Positions 6,176 through 8,644 of a stretch of DNA of 8,644 nucleotides are shown one piece after another. Within the stretch, counting starts at the first letter, position 1, and every line of letters starts with the position of its first letter. The stretch lies in contig JAANXC010000034.1 in assembly GCA_018263495.1 (NCBI GenBank), positions 1 to 8,644 on the forward strand. Direction: 5' to 3'. The notes beneath the pieces are model-generated. The model was not told where the DNA came from. It did no database searches and saw nothing but the letters and a program-made list of their open reading frames with translations. The position numbers and the translations under genes were made by a program. This stretch comes from Nitrososphaerota archaeon. GTDB taxonomy: Archaea; Thermoproteota; Nitrososphaeria; Nitrososphaerales; Nitrosopumilaceae.

Positions 6176-6871
6176 TTAGTTATCATCTATCTTTGTCTTT
6201 CCAGCATCTCTTTTTAGGTCGTCTAGCAATGAATCTATGTCGTGTTTAGGTTTCTCTTCACCAAGTTTTTCAGTAGATTTTTTTTCTTGGGTGACAAAAT
6301 CTTTTGGTTCAGTATATTCTGCCCTTTTTAATTCATCAAAATCAATTTCTGACTCTGTTTTTATTTGCTCTGTTGATGCCTTCTTGTTTTTTGCAATTTG
6401 TCTAATTATCATTATTCCAATAATTACGACAATGATAATGTAGTTAATCGGTGGTTGCAAAATTTTTGTGATGTATCCTACCTGTGGTATTACATGAATT
6501 ACTGTTCCCTTATACTCTTCTTCAGTTATGGGATAGTCTGTTCCGACTATAGAATTTTGGTTATTGTCACCTTTTGTTCTTAATGTTAATGGATCGTCAT
6601 CAACATACGCAACTACTCTATGGACAATCACCTTATCGTGATCTTTTGGTCTGTCAAATACAATAATATCTCCAATTTTTACGTCTTCAAATGGTGCATG
6701 TCCAGAAATTACTATAATATCATGCATAGCTAATTCCGGATACATGCTTCCGCTAGAAACAACATAGAATGGATTTTGTGCGCCAAAATAAGCCGTAAGG
6801 CCAATCCAAATTACTGCAACACATGTAGCTACGATGATAATGTCTTTTACTATACCCCTAATTGAGCTCAT
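6176..6871 (-). CDS. Signal peptidase I, archaeal/ER (Sec11-like) type, with long charged C-terminal tail
   Basis: A 231-residue membrane-bound serine protease that removes signal peptides from exported proteins on the outer face of the membrane. Helix 1 spans about residues 8-28. The catalytic Ser is S42 in SSGSMYPEL, the archaeal/eukaryotic S-x-S-M-x-P box. H84 in VIVHRVV takes the place of the bacterial Lys, and KGDNN with D102 is the conserved acidic box. A hydrophobic helix at about 142-158 is a second membrane span, leaving residues 160-231 in the cytosol. This tail is rich in Lys, Glu and Asp, with acidic DFDELKRAEY and DSLLDDLKRD stretches, and is longer than the minimal catalytic core needs. 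The gene lies 47 bases downstream of the zinc-ribbon gene on the same strand and may be read from it as well as from its own TATA box. Confidence 0.9.
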   Translation of the reverse strand: MSSIRGIVKDIIIVATCVAVIWIGLTAYFGAQNPFYVVSSGSMYPELAMHDIIVISGHAPFEDVKIGDIIVFDRPKDHDKVIVHRVVAYVDDDPLTLRTKGDNNQNSIVGTDYPITEEEYKGTVIHVIPQVGYITKILQPPINYIIIVVIIGIMIIRQIAKNKKASTEQIKTESEIDFDELKRAEYTEPKDFVTQEKKSTEKLGEEKPKHDIDSLLDDLKRDAGKTKIDDN

Positions 6872-6903
6872 AGTTAAGTCACGTTTTTTCCTTTGTGATG
6901 ATT

Positions 6904-6911
6904 AGATAAAT
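6904..6911 (-). promoter_or_regulatory. Probable TATA box of the signal peptidase gene
   Basis: Minus-strand ATTTATCT is centred about 36 bases upstream of the ATG at 6871, so a leader of about 10 bases is predicted. This is longer than for the other genes here, yet too short to include the AAAGG at 6891-6895 as a ribosome-binding site. Confidence 0.4.
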
Positions 6912-6918
6912 CTTGCTT

Positions 6919-7707
6919 CTAAATTTTGGTTCCACAACTCTCACAGAATTTTGAATCTGGTTTGTTATCAAAATTACAGCTTGGGCATCTCAATCCCTGC
7001 TGCGCAGATACACTCGTTGTAGCCGAAGAATCTCCAAGTAAAATAATCTCACCGACTTTTTTTATTCTATCCCAGTTAATACTCACATCATTGCCCTCAT
7101 TATCTGAAATAACTAAAATCACCTGATTGTTAGAATCTACACCTACCTGTTTGGCTATTCCGATTTGTTTGGCATTCTCATCAAAGACTGACATGCCAGA
7201 AATTGCATTAAACGTTGAATCTACTGTACTTGTTTCAGGAACAGTTTCCCTAAAGTCATCAAATGTGTGGTATTGATCATCAGATTCCTGTTGAACTTCA
7301 TTCAACGTTTCTTGAGCAATATCGGGTTGTGTCTCAATCTCTGTTTGCGCCTCAATCGGGTTTGCATTACCAACTTCAGCTAATTCATTTGGTTTCTGAA
7401 ATTCTCTATATTCCGCAATGGGAGAACCACATGTAGTACAAATGTATTGTCCCCTCTCTACAAGAATCAAATTTTCAGCTACTTCTTCGTTAGGATTTTC
7501 ATATTCAATTTTAGGACTGCCTTCATATTCTTTATCGCAAGTATTGCACGTGTATTTTTTCACACTTTCAACATCTAACCTTCCAATTGGTGCTAAAAAG
7601 AGATCAGGACCGCCCAGATTTCCTTTTCTTTGTTGTTCGTCTGTTACTTGTGCTAATACAAATCCGCCTGAACCTCTTAACTTTTTAATCCGTAAATCTT
7701 CACTCAT
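6919..7707 (-). CDS. Protein with two zinc ribbons flanking a PRC-barrel domain, function unknown
   Basis: A 262-residue soluble protein. An N-terminal segment (1-50) precedes a four-Cys zinc site, C54/C57 (CNTC) with C90/C93 (CTTC), separated by 32 residues. A Gln/Glu-rich, probably disordered linker spans about 100-165. Residues 166-225 (AISGMSVFDENAKQIGIAKQ onwards, ending VGEIILLG) match the PRC-barrel pattern: G-x-x-V-x-D at the start, a beta-strand pair, and a W-x-x-I-x-x-V-G-x-I-I-L ending. The C-terminus is a compact zinc ribbon, C241/C244 (CPSC) with C255/C258 (CESC). PRC-barrels occur in ribosome-maturation factor RimM, photosynthetic reaction centres and archaeal cell-division proteins, mostly as protein-protein interaction modules, so an adaptor role is plausible but unproven. 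The start has TATA support at 26 bases. It is divergent from thioredoxin. Confidence 0.75.
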   Translation of the reverse strand: MSEDLRIKKLRGSGGFVLAQVTDEQQRKGNLGGPDLFLAPIGRLDVESVKKYTCNTCDKEYEGSPKIEYENPNEEVAENLILVERGQYICTTCGSPIAEYREFQKPNELAEVGNANPIEAQTEIETQPDIAQETLNEVQQESDDQYHTFDDFRETVPETSTVDSTFNAISGMSVFDENAKQIGIAKQVGVDSNNQVILVISDNEGNDVSINWDRIKKVGEIILLGDSSATTSVSAQQGLRCPSCNFDNKPDSKFCESCGTKI

Positions 7708-7728
7708 ATCTCCACTTACCTAAAATAT

Positions 7729-7736
7729 CATTTAAG
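7729..7736 (-). promoter_or_regulatory. TATA box of the zinc-ribbon/PRC-barrel gene
   Basis: Minus-strand CTTAAATG is centred about 26 bases before the ATG at 7707, consistent with leaderless transcription. A GGAG lies only 2 bases before the ATG, too close to act as a Shine-Dalgarno site. Confidence 0.5.
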
Positions 7737-7787
7737 TATGTTTCATTAATTTGTAATTAAGATTCAACGAAAGGTTATGATTTTTAC

Positions 7788-7804
7788 ACCTAACATATTT
7801 AGGT
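7788..7804 (+). repeat. Palindrome ACCTAA-N5-TTAGGT over the thioredoxin TATA box
   Basis: ACCTAA (7788-7793) and TTAGGT (7799-7804) form a perfect 6-base inverted repeat around CATAT, overlapping the TATA element at 7795-7802. The same half-site occurs at 7718-7723 inside the divergent promoter and at 8183-8188 just before the next gene's TATA box. The layout is that of a repressor operator; the regulator is unknown. Confidence 0.45.
7795..7802 (+). promoter_or_regulatory. TATA box of the thioredoxin gene
   Basis: ATATTTAG is centred about 28 bases before the ATG at 7827, so the mRNA should start 0-3 bases before the start codon. Confidence 0.5.
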
Positions 7805-7826
7805 ATGATTTTTTGTTAATTTTATT

Positions 7827-8159
7827 ATGGCAATAAGCAAAGTTTCAGATGAAAAAACTTGGGAGATTGATGTTGTTAATTCACCTGTACCTGTTTTTGT
7901 TGATTTCTGGGCTGAGTGGTGTGGACCATGTAGAATGGTTGGACCAGTTGTAGAGGAACTATCTGGTGATTACGACGGCAAGATTAAATTTGTAAAAGTA
8001 AATGTTGATGAAGCTAATGCTTTAGCATCAAAATACAACATTTTCAGCATACCTACCTTGATGATATTTAACAAGGGAGAAATTGTCGCTCAGCAAGTAG
8101 GTGCTGCATCTAAAGAAACCTACAAAAACATGATTGACAAGGCGATAGAAAATCTTTAG
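7827..8159 (+). CDS. Thioredoxin
   Basis: A 110-residue single-domain thioredoxin of standard length. The redox-active site is W31-C32-G33-P34-C35 in the block FWAEWCGPCRMVGP, and the cis-proline is P76 in SIPTLMIF. D26 in VFVDFWA matches the buried Asp that assists the active-site Cys in classical thioredoxins. It lacks a signal peptide, so it acts as a cytosolic dithiol-disulphide reductant of target proteins, re-reduced by a thioredoxin reductase that is not encoded in this window. It is divergently arranged with the zinc-ribbon/PRC-barrel gene, whose eight cysteines could in principle be redox-sensitive. Promoter layout suggests a leaderless mRNA, and an operator-like palindrome covers its TATA box. 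Confidence 0.95.
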   Translation: MAISKVSDEKTWEIDVVNSPVPVFVDFWAEWCGPCRMVGPVVEELSGDYDGKIKFVKVNVDEANALASKYNIFSIPTLMIFNKGEIVAQQVGAASKETYKNMIDKAIENL

Positions 8160-8165
8160 CCTCAA

Positions 8166-8176
8166 TTTATTTTCTT
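8166..8176 (+). terminator. Probable T-rich terminator after thioredoxin
   Basis: TTTATTTTCTT begins 6 bases after the stop codon at 8159 and has no preceding stem, the usual form of archaeal intrinsic termination. Confidence 0.4.
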
Positions 8177-8191
8177 GCTATAACCTAAAGT

Positions 8192-8200
8192 AATTATAAT
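8192..8200 (+). promoter_or_regulatory. TATA box of the gene at the right edge
   Basis: AATTATAAT is centred 26 bases before the ATG at 8222, giving a leaderless mRNA. ACCTAAAG lies directly upstream, in the position of a BRE element. Confidence 0.5.
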
Positions 8201-8221
8201 TGTAGCAAATTATTAAATTTC

Positions 8222-8644
8222 ATGTCTCTAGGAGAAGTTGATACCCTAAACCTTTTGTCAGATAAATTAAATAATTTATTTGATGAATCTCAGGATTATT
8301 ACGAATCTTTTCTTGATGCTAACAATATGTACAAAAAAGGAAAGTTAACGGATAAGGAGTTCTTTCAAAAACTAGGTGATTATGTTGTCGCATATTCCGC
8401 ATTAGAATTTTTATCAATCAAAGTTATTTTTGAATTAAAAAAATCAATTGACAAAGTGGCAGGAGGTTTAGCGCCAGGAGGAACACAATCTCCTGGTTTA
8501 ATGCCAGGAATGGGCACACCGGGAATGATGGCTGGTGGAATGCAACCAGGACCACGTACTGGAACTGCACAGAATCCTGTTGGTGGTCCAGCCTCTGTAA
8601 TATCTGCTGGAGGTGGTTTTAGCGATGTAGGAATGTTGCCTACT
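8222..8644 (+). CDS. Helical protein with Gly/Met/Pro-rich segment, function unknown (3' end outside the window)
   Basis: The frame is open from the ATG at 8222 to the last base, giving 141 codons. Residues 1-79 begin MSLGEVDTLNLLSDKLNNLF and are acidic and helical, with heptad-like hydrophobics that could form a helical bundle or coiled coil. No membrane span is convincing. From about residue 80 the composition changes to Gly, Pro, Met, Ala and Thr (for example GLMPGMGTPGMMAGGMQPGP), a probable disordered linker leading to something beyond the edge. The family is not recognised and no function is proposed. The start is chosen from the TATA box 26 bases upstream. Confidence 0.65.
   Translation, partial: MSLGEVDTLNLLSDKLNNLFDESQDYYESFLDANNMYKKGKLTDKEFFQKLGDYVVAYSALEFLSIKVIFELKKSIDKVAGGLAPGGTQSPGLMPGMGTPGMMAGGMQPGPRTGTAQNPVGGPASVISAGGGFSDVGMLPT

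Noticed and set aside
6237..6583. Two plus-strand frames inside the signal peptidase gene
   Set aside because: The apparent hydrophobicity reflects the reverse strand of the membrane helix and charged tail; the peptidase motifs on the minus strand decide the coding strand.
6926..7723. Plus-strand frames of 66 and 101 codons opposite the zinc-ribbon gene
   Set aside because: The minus-strand frame carries eight paired cysteines and a PRC-barrel pattern, while the plus-strand frames show no domain.
1..8644. CRISPR array, insertion sequence, integrase, attachment site or defence island
   Set aside because: No regular repeat array, transposase or recombinase motif, or direct repeat at the tRNA 3' end was seen. 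The window looks like ordinary core chromosome.

Overview
The window is AT-rich and gene-dense. It reads as chromosomal DNA of an ammonia-oxidising thaumarchaeon (Nitrososphaerota) of the Nitrosopumilus type. The strongest reason is the adjacent pair for an ADP-forming acyl-CoA synthetase and 4-hydroxybutyryl-CoA dehydratase, the last specific steps of the thaumarchaeal 3-hydroxypropionate/4-hydroxybutyrate (HP/HB) CO2-fixation cycle; in N. maritimus these are neighbours, Nmar_0206 and Nmar_0207. Further support comes from an archaeal ER-type signal peptidase, a tRNA without encoded CCA, archaeal TATA boxes about 25 bases before most start codons, and a lack of usable Shine-Dalgarno sites.

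Layout from left to right. The 5' part of an aspartate kinase gene runs off the left edge (minus strand). A tRNA-Val(UAC) follows on the plus strand, and its 3' end lies 3 bases from the stop codon of a convergent radical SAM gene. That gene is divergent from a two-gene plus-strand unit in which a four-helix membrane protein overlaps an RNase HI-like protein by 11 bases. Next come the 4-hydroxybutyrate-CoA ligase (ADP-forming) and 4-hydroxybutyryl-CoA dehydratase genes, both plus strand, each with its own TATA box. The dehydratase converges on a signal peptidase I gene with only 2 bases between the stops. Upstream of the peptidase on the minus strand is a gene for a protein with two zinc ribbons and a PRC-barrel. 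It is divergent from a thioredoxin gene across a 119-base promoter region that holds a small palindrome over the thioredoxin TATA box. A helical protein with a Gly/Met/Pro-rich segment starts after thioredoxin and is cut by the right edge.

How the genes work together: the central pair converts 4-hydroxybutyrate to 4-hydroxybutyryl-CoA with ATP hydrolysed to ADP + Pi, then to crotonyl-CoA, which other cycle enzymes take to two acetyl-CoA. The other genes are housekeeping (amino-acid biosynthesis, translation, protein export, thiol redox) or of unknown function. No mobile element, CRISPR array, integrase or defence system is visible. The points most worth a second look are a one-residue shortening beside an Fe-S ligand of the dehydratase, an RNase H lacking its fourth catalytic Asp, operator-like repeats at the thioredoxin and dehydratase promoters, and two very tight convergent junctions.
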